This document shows, piece by piece, positions 22,768-30,391 of a stretch of 31,666 nucleotides of DNA. How positions within the stretch are numbered: position 1 is the first letter of the stretch; the number at the start of each line of letters is the position of its first letter. Source of the DNA: CAIWHR01 sp039931775 (GTDB lineage Bacteria; Pseudomonadota; Gammaproteobacteria; Burkholderiales; Casimicrobiaceae). The notes below the pieces were generated by a model. It saw only the letters and a program-made list of their open reading frames with translations, searched no databases and had not been told where the DNA came from. The DNA is taken from the NCBI GenBank assembly GCA_039931775.1, contig JBDTRG010000170.1:1-31666 (forward strand). The letters are read 5' to 3'. Both the position numbers and the translations under genes were made by a program.

Positions 22768-24104
22768 GCACGCTGCAAATAGGGCTCCTCTACGGGGTGA
22801 CGACGTTCCTGCTGCTGTTCTCCGGGATGCCGATCGCGTTCGCGCTCGCGGCGGTGGCCCTCGCTTTCATGTTCGCGTTCATGCCCTCCGCCAATATCGC
22901 GGTGGTCGCCGAGACGATCTATTCCGAGCTAGACAATTTCACGCTACTCACCATTCCGCTATTCGTGCTGATGGGCGCCGCGATCGGAAAATCGCGTGCG
23001 GGCGAAGATCTCTACTCGTCGCTCAACCGTTGGTTGTCCCGCGTCCCCGGCGGGCTCGGTGTGGCGAACGTGGTTGCGTGCAGCGTTTTCGCCGCGATGT
23101 GCGGCAGCTCGCCGGCAACCTGCTCGGCGATCGGCAGTTCCGGTATCCCGCAGATGCGCGCGCGCGGCTATTCGGAAGAACTCGCCACCGGCCTCATCGC
23201 CGCGGGCGGCACGCTCGGCATCCTGATCCCGCCGTCGCTGACGCTGATCCTCTATGGTCTCGCCTCCGAGCAATCGATCGGCAGATTGTTCATGGCGGGC
23301 GTCGGGCCGGGCCTGCTGCTCACGGCGATGTTCATCGCGTGGACGATCTTCCAGTACCGGCGCGACCGCGTGCGCGCGACCGTTGCCGCGGCATCGGGCG
23401 GCCCGGTGCTGCAGGCTCTCGAGCACTACACATGGGCGGAGCGCGTGGAGACGCTACCGCGCTTCCTCCCGTTCATCGCGGTGATCGCGCTCATCATGGT
23501 CGCGCTCTATGGGGGCTGGGCCACACCTTCTGAGGTCGCCGGCATCGGCGCCGCGGCGTCGCTCGTGATGGTCGTGCTGATCTACCGCTGCTACCGCTGG
23601 GCCGACATGCGCCTGATCCTCGGCGGCACCGTACGCGAATCTTGCATGGTGATGCTGATCATCGCCATGAGCTTTCTCTACACCTACGTGATGAGCTACC
23701 TGCACGTCACGCAGAGCACCGCCGAGTGGCTGATCGCGTTGCCGCTGTCCAAGTGGGCATTCTTCTTCTGGGTCAACGTGCTCTTGATCATGCTCGGCTT
23801 TTTCCTGCCGCCGGTCGCGATCATTCTGATGGTCACACCGATCCTCCTGCCGGCGTTGAAGGCGCACGGCTTCGACCTGATCTGGTTCGGCGTCATCATG
23901 ACGGTCCTGATGGAAATGGGATTGATCCACCCGCCGGTCGGACTCAATCTCTTCGTCATCAACGGCATCGCGCCGGACATTCCGTTGCGCAAGATCGTCA
24001 TGGGCGTGTTGCCATTCCTCGCGCTGTTGGCAATCGCGATCGTTCTGCTCTGCGTCACTCCGGAAATCGCGACCTGGCTTCCGAACCACTACCAGGGAAA
24101 GTAG
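22764..24104 (+). CDS. dctM: TRAP transporter large permease (DctM)
   Basis: Transport subunit of 446 residues with about 11-12 membrane segments, using ion gradients to import the DctP ligand. DctM signatures include FSGMPIAFALAAVALAFMF, TIPLFVLMGAAIGKS, the signature region MCGSSPATCSAIGSSGIPQM, and AAGGTLGILIPPSLTLILYG. The second half ends with MEMGLIHPPVGLNLFVINGI. The start is GTG 22764, inside the end of dctQ (GTGA overlap); a longer open frame upstream is only the antisense-free extension. It is followed two bases later by the decarboxylase subunit gene, a tight link between uptake and use. Confidence 0.95.
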   Translation: MSTLQIGLLYGVTTFLLLFSGMPIAFALAAVALAFMFAFMPSANIAVVAETIYSELDNFTLLTIPLFVLMGAAIGKSRAGEDLYSSLNRWLSRVPGGLGVANVVACSVFAAMCGSSPATCSAIGSSGIPQMRARGYSEELATGLIAAGGTLGILIPPSLTLILYGLASEQSIGRLFMAGVGPGLLLTAMFIAWTIFQYRRDRVRATVAAASGGPVLQALEHYTWAERVETLPRFLPFIAVIALIMVALYGGWATPSEVAGIGAAASLVMVVLIYRCYRWADMRLILGGTVRESCMVMLIIAMSFLYTYVMSYLHVTQSTAEWLIALPLSKWAFFFWVNVLLIMLGFFLPPVAIILMVTPILLPALKAHGFDLIWFGVIMTVLMEMGLIHPPVGLNLFVINGIAPDIPLRKIVMGVLPFLALLAIAIVLLCVTPEIATWLPNHYQGK

Positions 24105-24106
24105 CG

Positions 24107-25552
24107 ATGTCCGCCGGAAAGCCCCGGCCTTCGGTCGCGCGCTCGTTGCGCGCCCTGGGTTCGCGCGAACGCATCGCGGCGATCGCCGATCCGGGCACCG
24201 TTGCCCCGGTCGACGCGTGGTTGGAGGCGCCGCGACCGTCGCCGCATCTCGCCCGCTGGGGCATCGCCGCGCAGGACGACGACGGCGTCGCCGTCGCGCG
24301 TGCGGCGATACGCGGCGCGCCGGTGATGATCGTCGCGCAGGACGAGCGCTTCCTGCGCGGCAGCGCAGGGGCGAAACACGGCGAGGCGCTGCGCCGGGTG
24401 TTCGAATGCGCGCGGGTCGAGCGCCCGGCAGCGGTCGTCGTTCTCGCCGCCTCCTCCGGCGTGCGCCTGCACGAGGCGAACCCCGCGGAGTTGTCGCTGG
24501 CTCGCGCACTCGCCGCGCTCCTTGACCTTCGCGCTTCAGGTGTGGCCGTGTTGACCGTTTGCATCGCCGATACATTCGGTGGCGCGTCGATTCTGGCGGC
24601 CGCGGCGGAACGCACGGCGCTCCTTGCCGGCGTGCGGTTCGGTCTGTCCGGCCCGGCGGTGATCGAAACCGCCCGCGGCCGCGGCGAGGTCGACGCGAAC
24701 GACGCGGCCGGCGTTGCAGCGCTTTTCGGTGCCGAATCGCGCGCGGCGGCGGGTCACCTGGAACTTGTCGCGGATGACGCGGGAGCCGTACGCGATTGGA
24801 TCGATGCGGGCATTCGCGAATCCACTCCGTTTGCGGCCTCGGTGCACCGGATGCAGGCTCGGCTCGCCGCGCGATTCGACGTGGCCGAGGGTGTGGCGAA
24901 CCACGCCCCGCGCCGCGAGTCCGGAGCGCCCGAGCGGCTGCCGGATCGTGCCGCGCCGCTTTACGCGGACGCCGAGCCCGTCGACAGTGCGCGTTGGTTG
25001 TGGCGGATGAGCGATCGGCCCCTGTGGATCTCCCGTGCGAACGGCGCGGCGACCCTCGGCCCGCGCGACGCGCACGGCCTCGCCGACGCGCTGCTCGCGC
25101 ACATCGCGGTCGGGTCCGCGATCGAGCCCTCCACACTGCTCATCGTCGGCGATTCGCAGGGGCACGAGGCATCGCGCGGCGCGGAGTCGCTGTGCATTTC
25201 GCAATTCCTGGCGCAGGTCGCGGCCGTGATCGCGTTGCTGCGATCCCAGGGCGTGGAAGTGCACGGGATCCTGACCGGCATCGGGCACAGTGCGGCATTC
25301 TTCGCGACGACGCTGCAGGCGCCGCATGTCGATGCGCTGGCGAGCTCGAGGGTCGTGGCGATGGAGCCGGCTGCGATCGCGCGCGTGCTTCGCCGGCCCG
25401 AGTCCGAAATTGCGGCGCTCGTCGAAACGGACGCCGTCATCGGCCAGCCGGTACGCCATTTCGCGAGCTGGGGCGGCATCGCCCGCATCCTTCCCGACGT
25501 CGACGTCGAATCGGTGCGGGCGATCGCGGGGCGCCCCATGCCGCGTCGTTAG
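24107..25552 (+). CDS. mdcDE: Fused beta-gamma subunit of biotin-independent malonate decarboxylase
   Basis: Protein of 481 residues with two crotonase-fold carboxyltransferase halves. The first half (to about 265) matches MdcD: SLRALGSRERIAAIADPG, DDGVAVARAAIRGAPVMIVA, SSGVRLHEAN at 116-125, FGGASIL and FGLSGPAVIE. The second half (about 290-481) matches MdcE: IVGDSQGHEASRGAESL and a GIGHSAAFFATTLQA segment where ordinary MdcE has a glycine-richer oxyanion loop. MdcD and MdcE are usually separate proteins that decarboxylate malonyl-S-ACP. No mdcA, mdcB, mdcC, mdcG or mdcH is visible, so the acyl carrier is missing locally. The ATG is two bases after dctM, implying co-expression with the transporter. 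Confidence 0.85.
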   Translation: MSAGKPRPSVARSLRALGSRERIAAIADPGTVAPVDAWLEAPRPSPHLARWGIAAQDDDGVAVARAAIRGAPVMIVAQDERFLRGSAGAKHGEALRRVFECARVERPAAVVVLAASSGVRLHEANPAELSLARALAALLDLRASGVAVLTVCIADTFGGASILAAAAERTALLAGVRFGLSGPAVIETARGRGEVDANDAAGVAALFGAESRAAAGHLELVADDAGAVRDWIDAGIRESTPFAASVHRMQARLAARFDVAEGVANHAPRRESGAPERLPDRAAPLYADAEPVDSARWLWRMSDRPLWISRANGAATLGPRDAHGLADALLAHIAVGSAIEPSTLLIVGDSQGHEASRGAESLCISQFLAQVAAVIALLRSQGVEVHGILTGIGHSAAFFATTLQAPHVDALASSRVVAMEPAAIARVLRRPESEIAALVETDAVIGQPVRHFASWGGIARILPDVDVESVRAIAGRPMPRR

Positions 25553-25645
25553 CCGCCACCTCCGACCAACCTCGGCGTCCGCGCCGCTTCCGAAAAATCC
25601 CTGGTCGAGTTGTCGGCCTCTTGCGTCGACTCGCCCCGGTCGCAT

Positions 25646-25660
25646 CCCCGCTTAGCGGGG
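25646..25660. other. Hairpin enclosing the glycerate kinase stop codon
   Basis: CCCCGC and GCGGGG form a perfect six-pair stem whose three-base loop is exactly the TAA stop codon (minus strand) of the glycerate kinase gene. It lies in the short convergent gap after mdcDE and could slow or end transcription from either side. No T-tract follows, so it is not a canonical terminator. Confidence 0.55.
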
Positions 25661-26818
25661 CCCCTGCTCCCAGGCTCGCGCCGCTACGCGGGCGATCTGC
25701 TCCGCGCGATCGGCGAGCAGCGCATCGGCATTCGCGATGCATTCGGCAAGGGTCATCGGTCCCGGGGTCAGCGAGAAACACCCGGCGAAAACGCGCCCGA
25801 GTTCCGGTAGCGCGGCGGCGTCGACCGCGCCCGACAACAACGTGATCGGAACGCCCGCCGCGCGCGCGCGCTCCGCCACGACAAACGGCGCCTTGCGCAG
25901 CAACGTCTGGGCGTCGGTGCGTCCCTCGCCGGTGAATGCCCAGTCGGCGCCCTTCATTGCCGCATCGAGCCCGATCAGATCCGCGACGACCTCGGCCCCC
26001 GAGCGAAACGCGCCGCCGACGAGCTGAAGCGCGAATCCGAGGCCGCCCGCGGCGCCCGCTCCCGGATCGTTCGCCGCGCGTCGCGGGACGGCCCGCTCGG
26101 CCAGCGCCGCGTAGCGTTCGAGCACCGCGTCGATCGATCCGATGTCGTTTGCGGGAACGCCCTTCTGCGGCCCGAAGATCGCCGTCGCCCCGCGCGCGCC
26201 GCAAAGCGGATTGTTGACGTCGGACATGATCGTGATCGACGATTGGACAAGCCTCGGATCGAGGCCGCGCGCATCGACGCGCGCGAGCGACGCCAATCCC
26301 GCGGGCGTCGGTTCCACATCGCGGCCGGCGGCGTCGTTCAATCCGAGACCGAGCGCCGCCAGCATTCCGGCGCCGCCATCGTTGGTGCTGCTGCCGCCCA
26401 GCCCGATCATGAATCGGCGGATGCCGGTGTCGAGCAGCGCACGGATCATCTCGCCGACGCCTTGCGTCGCGCGCCTCGTGACCGGCACCGCCGTCCCGTC
26501 CGGGTCGGTGATGCCGACGATTTCGGCGATTTCGATGACCGCCGTCCTGCCGGCCGCCGCGTCGACGATGCCATAAGCGGCAGCGCGTTGTCCGCCCGCG
26601 GCGCCGGAGACGTGGAGATCGCGACGCTCGCCGCCGCGCGACAACACGGCGTCGAGCGTGCCTTCGCCGCCGTCGGCCATCGGACAGGAGCGAACCTCGA
26701 TACCCTCAACGACGCGTGCGAGTCCGCGGGCGATCGACGCGCATACCGCGGCCGCGTGGAGCGAGCCCTTGAACGAATCGGGAGCAATGACGACGATCGG
26801 AGGCCGGGCGAGGGGCAT
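25652..26818 (-). CDS. Glycerate kinase (GarK/GlxK family)
   Basis: Phosphorylates D-glycerate, in this family normally to 2-phosphoglycerate. The 388 residues begin with IVVIAPDSFKGSLHAAAVCA (8-27) and include CPMADGGEGTLDAVL, the glycine-rich FMIGLGGSSTNDGGAGMLAALG, DVNNPLCGARGATAIFGPQKG and the C-terminal TGEGRTDAQTL, all hallmarks of the family. The gene is convergent with mdcDE and divergent from the hydrolase gene. It would serve growth on glycolate, glyoxylate or oxalate through the glycerate pathway, or serine-cycle-like routes, but no glyoxylate carboligase or tartronate semialdehyde reductase is in the window. The ATG at 26818 has no strong ribosome site. Confidence 0.93.
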   Translation of the reverse strand: MPLARPPIVVIAPDSFKGSLHAAAVCASIARGLARVVEGIEVRSCPMADGGEGTLDAVLSRGGERRDLHVSGAAGGQRAAAYGIVDAAAGRTAVIEIAEIVGITDPDGTAVPVTRRATQGVGEMIRALLDTGIRRFMIGLGGSSTNDGGAGMLAALGLGLNDAAGRDVEPTPAGLASLARVDARGLDPRLVQSSITIMSDVNNPLCGARGATAIFGPQKGVPANDIGSIDAVLERYAALAERAVPRRAANDPGAGAAGGLGFALQLVGGAFRSGAEVVADLIGLDAAMKGADWAFTGEGRTDAQTLLRKAPFVVAERARAAGVPITLLSGAVDAAALPELGRVFAGCFSLTPGPMTLAECIANADALLADRAEQIARVAARAWEQGPR

Positions 26819-26851
26819 GGCGTATGATTTTCGCGACGCGGGCGCATCGTC

Positions 26852-26860
26852 ATCCTAGCA
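26852..26860 (-). promoter_or_regulatory. Possible extended -10 for glycerate kinase
   Basis: On the minus strand the 69-base divergent gap reads TGC then TAGGAT (26860-26852), an extended -10 placed 34 bases before the glycerate kinase ATG. It resembles the TGCTAGAAT seen before metK and before the 42-residue gene. No clear -35 is visible. Confidence 0.35.
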
Positions 26861-26887
26861 GCCCGCGCCCTTATCTGGAGAAAACCG

Positions 26888-27634
26888 TTGCGACAGGCCT
26901 GGTCGTTCGCGCTTTGGATACTCGTCGGCGCGCACGCCGCCTTCGCCGCAGACTACGCGCGCGAGGAACGATGGGCGCAGGAGGTCGTCCCTGCGCTCGT
27001 CATCGGCGATGTCGTGTATCTCGCCACGGGTACGCGGGCGAAAGTTCTGGCCATTCTGACGCTGCCGTCCGGCTCGCCCAAGGGAGGAGTCGTCGTCGTG
27101 CATGGACTCGGCGTGCACCCCGATTGGGGACTCAACGGCGGCATGCGTACGCTGCTCGCCGACGCGGGCTACGTCACACTGTCGGTGCAGATGCCGGTGC
27201 TCGCCGCAGATGCCACGCGCGACGCCTACTCGATCACCCTGCCTGAGGCCGGCGAGCGCATCGCTGCGGCGATCGCCTACCTGCGGGGCAAAGGGGTCTC
27301 GAAGGTCGCGATCGTCTCGCACAGCTTCGGCGCGACGATGGCGAGAACGTATCTGGCGGGGACCGACGCGCTGCCGATCGACGCCTGGGCGCCCGTGGGG
27401 ATGTTCGGTGCGTTCGACACGCCGCCGAGGGAGCCTGTCCTCGACGTTGTCGCCGAGCGCGACTTTGCCGAGGTGCTGGCGGCAGCGGCGCCACGCGCGC
27501 GCGACTTGCCGAAGGACGCGTGTTCGAGACAGGTGACGATCACCGACACCGACCACTACTTCAACCAACGGCAGAAGGAGCTTGCCGCGGCGATCGCGGT
27601 GTTCCTCGAGCGCGCATTCGGCGGAAAGTGCTGA
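26888..27634 (+). CDS. Secreted alpha/beta-hydrolase-fold protein (DUF3530-like)
   Basis: Protein of 248 residues with a signal peptide (core FALWILVGAHAAFAA, cleavage near residue 20-21), so probably periplasmic. The alpha/beta-hydrolase pattern is visible: an oxyanion strand GGVVVVHGLGVHPDWG near 67-82, a nucleophile elbow VSHSFGAT (S146) in which serine replaces the usual first glycine of GxSxG, and a C-terminal histidine in TDHYFNQR (H223). This resembles DUF3530 proteins of unknown function. The start is TTG 26888, with GGAG nearby. It ends one base before the convergent Sua5 gene. No substrate can be proposed. Confidence 0.75.
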   Translation: MRQAWSFALWILVGAHAAFAADYAREERWAQEVVPALVIGDVVYLATGTRAKVLAILTLPSGSPKGGVVVVHGLGVHPDWGLNGGMRTLLADAGYVTLSVQMPVLAADATRDAYSITLPEAGERIAAAIAYLRGKGVSKVAIVSHSFGATMARTYLAGTDALPIDAWAPVGMFGAFDTPPREPVLDVVAERDFAEVLAAAAPRARDLPKDACSRQVTITDTDHYFNQRQKELAAAIAVFLERAFGGKC

Positions 27635-27635
27635 A

Positions 27636-28631
27636 CTAATCGCGATCATCGTCCACACCGCGAGTCGCGCGGGTCAATCGGTCGCGCACGGCGAGCCACG
27701 CGTCGCCGGCGGGCACGGCTTCGATGAGGATGGCGTCGGCATTCGAATTGTCGAGCGCGCGCAGGTTCGCGTAGAGGTCATGCGCGAACGCAACCGCGTC
27801 GATCGGGGCATCGATCCACAAGTCGCTGAAATCGTCGGGTCGGGCGACGGTGCGCGCGAGCACCGCGATCATCTCGTCGCGATCGGCGAGCTGGGCGACT
27901 TCCGCGTGCAGCGTCCCCGGCGCGACAAGCGTGGAGGGCGTTCGGGGCGCGTAGTGCGAGGCCAGCATTCCCGACGCGCGCGGCGCCTCTGCGTCGGGCG
28001 CGCGGGGCATTTTCCCCAGGACCCGAAAGAGTTCCGCGGTACCGATCGCTCCCGGACGCATCAACACCGGCACGTCGTCGCTGAAGCCGACGATCGTCGA
28101 TTCAATGCCGACATCACATGCGCCGCCGTCGAGAATCATCGACACCGTCGCGCCCAGATCGTCGGCAACGTGTTGCGCCGTCGTCGGCGAAATTCGACCG
28201 AAGCGATTCGCCGAAGGCGCGGCGATCCCGCTGCCGAATGCCGCGAGGAGCGCGCGCGCGACGGGGTGCGACGGCACGCGCAACCCGACACTGTCCTGGC
28301 CGCCGGTGACGACGTCGGCGACCCGCGACGTGCGCGGCAGGATCAACGTCAGCGGTCCGGGCCAGAATGCGGCCGCGAGCATCGAAGCTCCCTTCGGCAC
28401 GGCGCGCGCCCAGTCGAAAAGATCTGCTGTGTCGTACAGATGGACGATCACCGGATGGTTGGCCGGGCGGCCCTTCGCCGAGAAAATGCGGCGCACGGCT
28501 TCGGGTCGAGCTGCGTCCGCACCGAGGCCGTAAACCGTTTCGGTCGGGAACGCGACCAGCTCGCCCGCGCGCAACAGCTCCGCCGCGCGCGCGATCGATG
28601 CCGGCGTCGGACGTTCGATGGGCGTGCTCAT
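27636..28631 (-). CDS. tsaC: L-threonylcarbamoyladenylate synthase (Sua5/TsaC)
   Basis: Makes threonylcarbamoyl-AMP from threonine, bicarbonate and ATP for the t6A37 tRNA modification. The protein has 331 residues from ATG 28631. The YrdC-like domain shows LVAFPTETVYGLGADA, FSAKGRPANHPVIVHL, FWPGPLTLIL, VGLRVPSHPVA and APSANRFGRISPTTAQHV. The linker SGMLASHYAPRTP and the C-terminal Sua5 domain make it the long Sua5 form, not short TsaC. An upstream in-frame ATG at 28706 would add 25 arginine-rich residues and is not favoured. It diverges from metK and converges with the hydrolase gene, leaving a single base between the two stop codons. Confidence 0.95.
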   Translation of the reverse strand: MSTPIERPTPASIARAAELLRAGELVAFPTETVYGLGADAARPEAVRRIFSAKGRPANHPVIVHLYDTADLFDWARAVPKGASMLAAAFWPGPLTLILPRTSRVADVVTGGQDSVGLRVPSHPVARALLAAFGSGIAAPSANRFGRISPTTAQHVADDLGATVSMILDGGACDVGIESTIVGFSDDVPVLMRPGAIGTAELFRVLGKMPRAPDAEAPRASGMLASHYAPRTPSTLVAPGTLHAEVAQLADRDEMIAVLARTVARPDDFSDLWIDAPIDAVAFAHDLYANLRALDNSNADAILIEAVPAGDAWLAVRDRLTRATRGVDDDRD

Positions 28632-28725
28632 TCCGCGCTCGCTGCGCAACCAACGAACGCGTGCGCGACGGGGCCGACCCTTCCCGCGCAAGGGTTGTCG
28701 ACGCATCGGATTGGACGGCGGACTC

Positions 28726-28734
28726 TGCTAGAAT
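28726..28734 (+). promoter_or_regulatory. Extended -10 promoter of metK
   Basis: TGC followed by TAGAAT is a strong extended -10. Transcription would start near 28741, leaving a leader of about 95 bases before metK. The -35 region is poor, as is usual for extended -10 promoters. The same nine bases occur at 30041-30049. Confidence 0.6.
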
Positions 28735-28742
28735 TCATGCTT

Positions 28743-28817
28743 TTGCGCGATGCGCGCAACGTAGTCAAACCCCATGCGAAACCCGTGCAAGGCCCATGCG
28801 ATACGCATGCGGTATCG
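28743..28817 (+). promoter_or_regulatory. Structured metK leader with two hairpins
   Basis: The predicted leader begins with a perfect seven-pair hairpin (TTGCGCG at 28743-28749, loop ATG, CGCGCAA to 28759). It ends with a six-pair hairpin (CGATAC at 28799-28804, loop GCATGCG, GTATCG to 28817) just eight bases before the AAGGAG ribosome site at 28825-28830. Between them CCCATGCGA occurs twice (28771-28779 and 28793-28801). It matches no riboswitch class I recognise. It could be a translational control element or simply a 5' end stabiliser. Confidence 0.45.
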
Positions 28818-28835
28818 TGACGGCAAGGAGCGGCA

Positions 28836-30002
28836 ATGAGTGATTTTCTTTTCACGTCGGAATCGGTGTCGGAGGGCCACCCGGACAAGGTCGCGGATCA
28901 GATTTCCGACGCCGTGCTCGACGCGATTCTAGAGCAAGACCCGACCGGACGGGTCGCGGCCGAGACGCTGGTATCGACAGGCCTCGTCGTGATGACCGGC
29001 GAAATCACCACAGCGATCAAGCACGACTACGCGCGAATCGCGCGCGAAACGATCCGCAAGATCGGCTACAACGATCCGGAGCTTCGCTTCGACGCCGACG
29101 GTTGCGCGGTGATGGTCTGCTACGGCCGTCAATCGCCCGACATCAAGCGCGGAGTCGACCAGGCGTCCGACGACCAGCTGAACCAGGGCGCGGGCGATCA
29201 GGGGCTGATGTTCGGATATGCCTGCGACGAGACCCCGTCGCTGATGCCGTTCCCGATTTACTACGCACATCGCCTGGTGCAGCGTCAGAGCGAAGTTCGC
29301 AAGGACGGACGGCTGCCGTGGCTGCGGCCCGACGCCAAATCGCAGATCACGGTCCGCTATGTCGACGGCAAGCCCGTCGCGATCGACACCGTCGTGCTGT
29401 CGACGCAGCATCACCCGAGCATGAACGAGAAGCAGGACAAGCTCGCAGAAGCCATCATCGAAGAGGTCATCAAGCCGGTGCTGCCGGCGAACCTGCTGAA
29501 GGGCACGCGATACCTCGTCAATCCCACCGGTCGATTCGAGATTGGCGGTCCGCACGGGGATGCCGGGCTCACCGGTCGCAAGATCATCGTTGACACGTAC
29601 GGCGGCGCGGCACCGCACGGGGGAGGCGCGTTCTCCGGCAAGGATCCTTCGAAGGTCGATCGCTCTGCGGCCTACGCGGCGCGCTACGTCGCGAAGAACA
29701 TCGTCGCCGCCGGCATCGCCACGCAATGCCAGGTCCAGCTCTCCTACGCCATCGGCGTCGCGCGACCGATCAACGTCACCGTCTACACCGAAGGCACGGG
29801 CAAGATATCCGACGAGAAGATTGCCGCGCTCGTCAACGCCCATTTCGACCTGCGGCCGAAGGGGATCATCCGGATGCTCGACCTCCTGCGGCCGATCTAT
29901 CTCAAGACGGCGGCGTACGGTCACTTCGGGCGCGACGAGCCCGAGTTCACCTGGGAGGCGACCGACAAGACGCAGGCGCTGAAGGCGGCCACCGGCCTCT
30001 GA
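28836..30002 (+). CDS. metK: S-adenosylmethionine synthetase
   Basis: Makes S-adenosylmethionine from methionine and ATP in the cytoplasm; 388 residues, the normal length. Signature segments are FTSESVSEGHPDKVADQISD (ATP-binding HPDK), the GAGDQGLMFGYA motif, GGAAPHGGGAFSGKDPSKVD (P-loop-like region), and HFGRDEPEFTWEATDK near the end. The ATG at 28836 has an AAGGAG site five bases upstream. It has its own promoter and leader and diverges from tsaC. It is 6 kb or less from ahcY, which removes the product of SAM-dependent methylation, so the two steps sit close together. Confidence 0.98.
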   Translation: MSDFLFTSESVSEGHPDKVADQISDAVLDAILEQDPTGRVAAETLVSTGLVVMTGEITTAIKHDYARIARETIRKIGYNDPELRFDADGCAVMVCYGRQSPDIKRGVDQASDDQLNQGAGDQGLMFGYACDETPSLMPFPIYYAHRLVQRQSEVRKDGRLPWLRPDAKSQITVRYVDGKPVAIDTVVLSTQHHPSMNEKQDKLAEAIIEEVIKPVLPANLLKGTRYLVNPTGRFEIGGPHGDAGLTGRKIIVDTYGGAAPHGGGAFSGKDPSKVDRSAAYAARYVAKNIVAAGIATQCQVQLSYAIGVARPINVTVYTEGTGKISDEKIAALVNAHFDLRPKGIIRMLDLLRPIYLKTAAYGHFGRDEPEFTWEATDKTQALKAATGL

Positions 30003-30040
30003 CGGCTGTAGGCGTAAGCCTTTCATCCGGCAGGATTTCC

Positions 30041-30049
30041 TGCTAGAAT
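30041..30049 (+). promoter_or_regulatory. Extended -10 promoter of the 42-residue gene
   Basis: TGC followed by TAGAAT, identical to the metK extended -10, with a weak -35-like TTTCAT at 30021-30026 and a 17-base spacer. It lies 39 bases after the metK stop, so the small gene downstream probably has its own transcript. Confidence 0.55.
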
Positions 30050-30117
30050 CCATCGCTTCGGGAACCGTTTCCGCGCAGTCTGGACACGCGAATCCGCAAC
30101 TCTATAAGGAGACCGCC

Positions 30118-30246
30118 ATGGCCGAACGAAACCGAACCCGCCGGAATACCCTCGAGCGTCGTTGCCTCGGCAAGGCCTATAAGCGCCTCTTCGCCGGTTC
30201 GACGAAGGGTGTTTTCAAGATGCTCGAGAAAATCAAAAAGGCGTAA
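30118..30246 (+). CDS. Small very basic protein, 42 residues, unknown
   Basis: A short gene reading MAERNRTRRNTLERR at the N-terminus and VFKMLEKIKKA at the C-terminus, with seven arginines, seven lysines and three glutamates (net about +11) and one cysteine at position 16. A strong AAGGAG site lies six bases before the ATG. An extended -10 lies about 70 bases upstream and two hairpins follow, so it looks like a deliberate, well-expressed single-gene unit. It is not S20, S21, S22/Sra or bTHX by remembered sequence, though its charge suggests RNA, DNA or ribosome binding. I do not recognise it. Chance is unlikely given the surrounding signals, but conservation was not tested. Confidence 0.65.
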   Translation: MAERNRTRRNTLERRCLGKAYKRLFAGSTKGVFKMLEKIKKA

Positions 30247-30253
30247 CGCCTTT
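30237..30253 (+). other. Hairpin enclosing the small gene's stop codon
   Basis: AAAGGCG and CGCCTTT form a perfect seven-pair stem whose three-base loop is the TAA stop codon of the 42-residue gene. The downstream arm ends in TTT. It may act with the stronger hairpin 28 bases later to end the transcript or protect its 3' end. Confidence 0.55.
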
Positions 30254-30280
30254 CAAGGCGCGATCCGCGCCGATCCTTGC

Positions 30281-30303
30281 AAAGGGCCGCGAAGCGGCCC
30301 TTT
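30281..30303 (+). terminator. Intrinsic terminator-like hairpin
   Basis: A perfect ten-pair stem, AAAGGGCCGC with GCGGCCCTTT, around a GAA loop. The A and T runs at the ends allow it to work from both directions. It closes the unit of the 42-residue gene and precedes the HExxH protein gene. Confidence 0.8.
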
Positions 30304-30391
30304 GCCTTGGGCCTTGCGCCCATTGGAATGCGGCGCGATGGGATGGCAAACTGAAACCGCTTCCGCGACGGTCGACTGAATCCCCGCGACG

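Noticed and set aside
28741..28835. Known SAM riboswitch in front of metK
   Set aside because: The conserved cores of SAM-I, SAM-II or SAH riboswitches cannot be found in the leader; only simple hairpins and a short direct repeat are visible.
30118..30246. Ribosomal protein S20 (rpsT)
   Set aside because: First suspected from the small basic product with strong signals, but at 42 residues it is half the S20 length and the sequence does not match.
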